From Chitinophagaceae bacterium (GTDB lineage Bacteria > Bacteroidota > Bacteroidia > Chitinophagales > Chitinophagaceae), in the NCBI GenBank assembly GCA_025924755.1, contig JAICHT010000204.1, forward strand, positions 1-6,683: DNA of 6,683 nucleotides. Direction: 5' to 3'. Positions 6,616 through 6,683 of the stretch are shown here, one piece after another. Each line of letters begins with the position of its first letter. Positions within the stretch are counted from its first letter, which is position 1. The notes below the pieces were generated by a model. It had not been told where the DNA came from, did no database searches, and saw only the letters and a program-made list of their open reading frames with translations. The position numbers and the translations under genes were made by a program.

Positions 6616-6683
6616 TTAGTCCGTTACAATGGAATTGAGTACTTCCCGCTTAAGCGATTCGGCAAATACCAGTCCCTCCGTGA
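6616..6683 (-). CDS. C-terminal end of an unidentified protein (5' part outside window)
   Basis: On the minus strand, 21 codons run in from the right edge to the TAA at 6618-6616, reading TEGLVFAESLKREVLNSIVT and a final D. The amphipathic, helix-like composition and the sharp change from AT-rich spacer to balanced base use at 6616 suggest a real gene end. The fragment is too short to assign a family. Its orientation matches the glycosyltransferase remnant and the transferase, so it may belong to the same polysaccharide region, but that is inference only. Confidence 0.42.
   Translation of the reverse strand, partial: TEGLVFAESLKREVLNSIVTD

Noticed and set aside
1..6683. CRISPR arrays, tRNA or rRNA genes, intact insertion sequences
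   Set aside because: No regularly spaced repeats, cloverleaf-like or rRNA-like sequences, or transposase reading frames were seen on either strand.

Overview
The window looks like chromosomal DNA from a member of the Bacteroidota, most likely a Chitinophagaceae-type organism. Non-coding stretches are AT-rich, starts are preceded by A-rich sequence rather than strong Shine-Dalgarno sites, and a secreted protein has the common Bacteroidota 'ALA|Q' signal-peptide cleavage site. The proteins also read like Bacteroidota versions of their families. The placement is inference, because no rRNA or other marker gene is present.

Layout from left to right. Positions 1-674 (minus strand) hold the first 224 codons of a secreted protein resembling the N-terminal part of Bacteroidota 'TolB family' proteins; its 3' end lies outside the window. 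Positions 1028-2254 (minus) encode a 408-residue membrane protein that fuses an HD phosphohydrolase domain to a PycTM-type transmembrane domain, the effector family of the Pycsar anti-phage systems. About 800 bases with no intact gene follow, with weak hints of decayed coding sequence. Positions 3056-4267 (plus) encode the FAD-dependent L-2-hydroxyglutarate oxidase LhgO, followed by a long perfect inverted repeat and a short, stop-interrupted membrane-protein-like ORF. Positions 4585-5715 (minus) encode a WecA/MraY-family polyprenyl-phosphate sugar-1-phosphate transferase. Upstream of it, positions 5864-6070 (minus) hold the C-terminal 68 residues of a family 2 glycosyltransferase without its catalytic N-terminal part, which is a gene remnant. 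After another gene-poor stretch, the last 68 bases appear to hold the C-terminus of a further minus-strand gene.

The intact genes do not form one operon or pathway. LhgO is metabolite repair or catabolism. The WecA-like enzyme and the glycosyltransferase remnant point to a surface-polysaccharide locus that has lost pieces. The HD-PycTM protein stands alone, with no nucleotide cyclase in view. It is the most interesting item: an orphan fusion of a nucleotide-hydrolase-type domain to a Pycsar-type membrane effector. No tRNA, rRNA, CRISPR array or intact insertion sequence was recognised.
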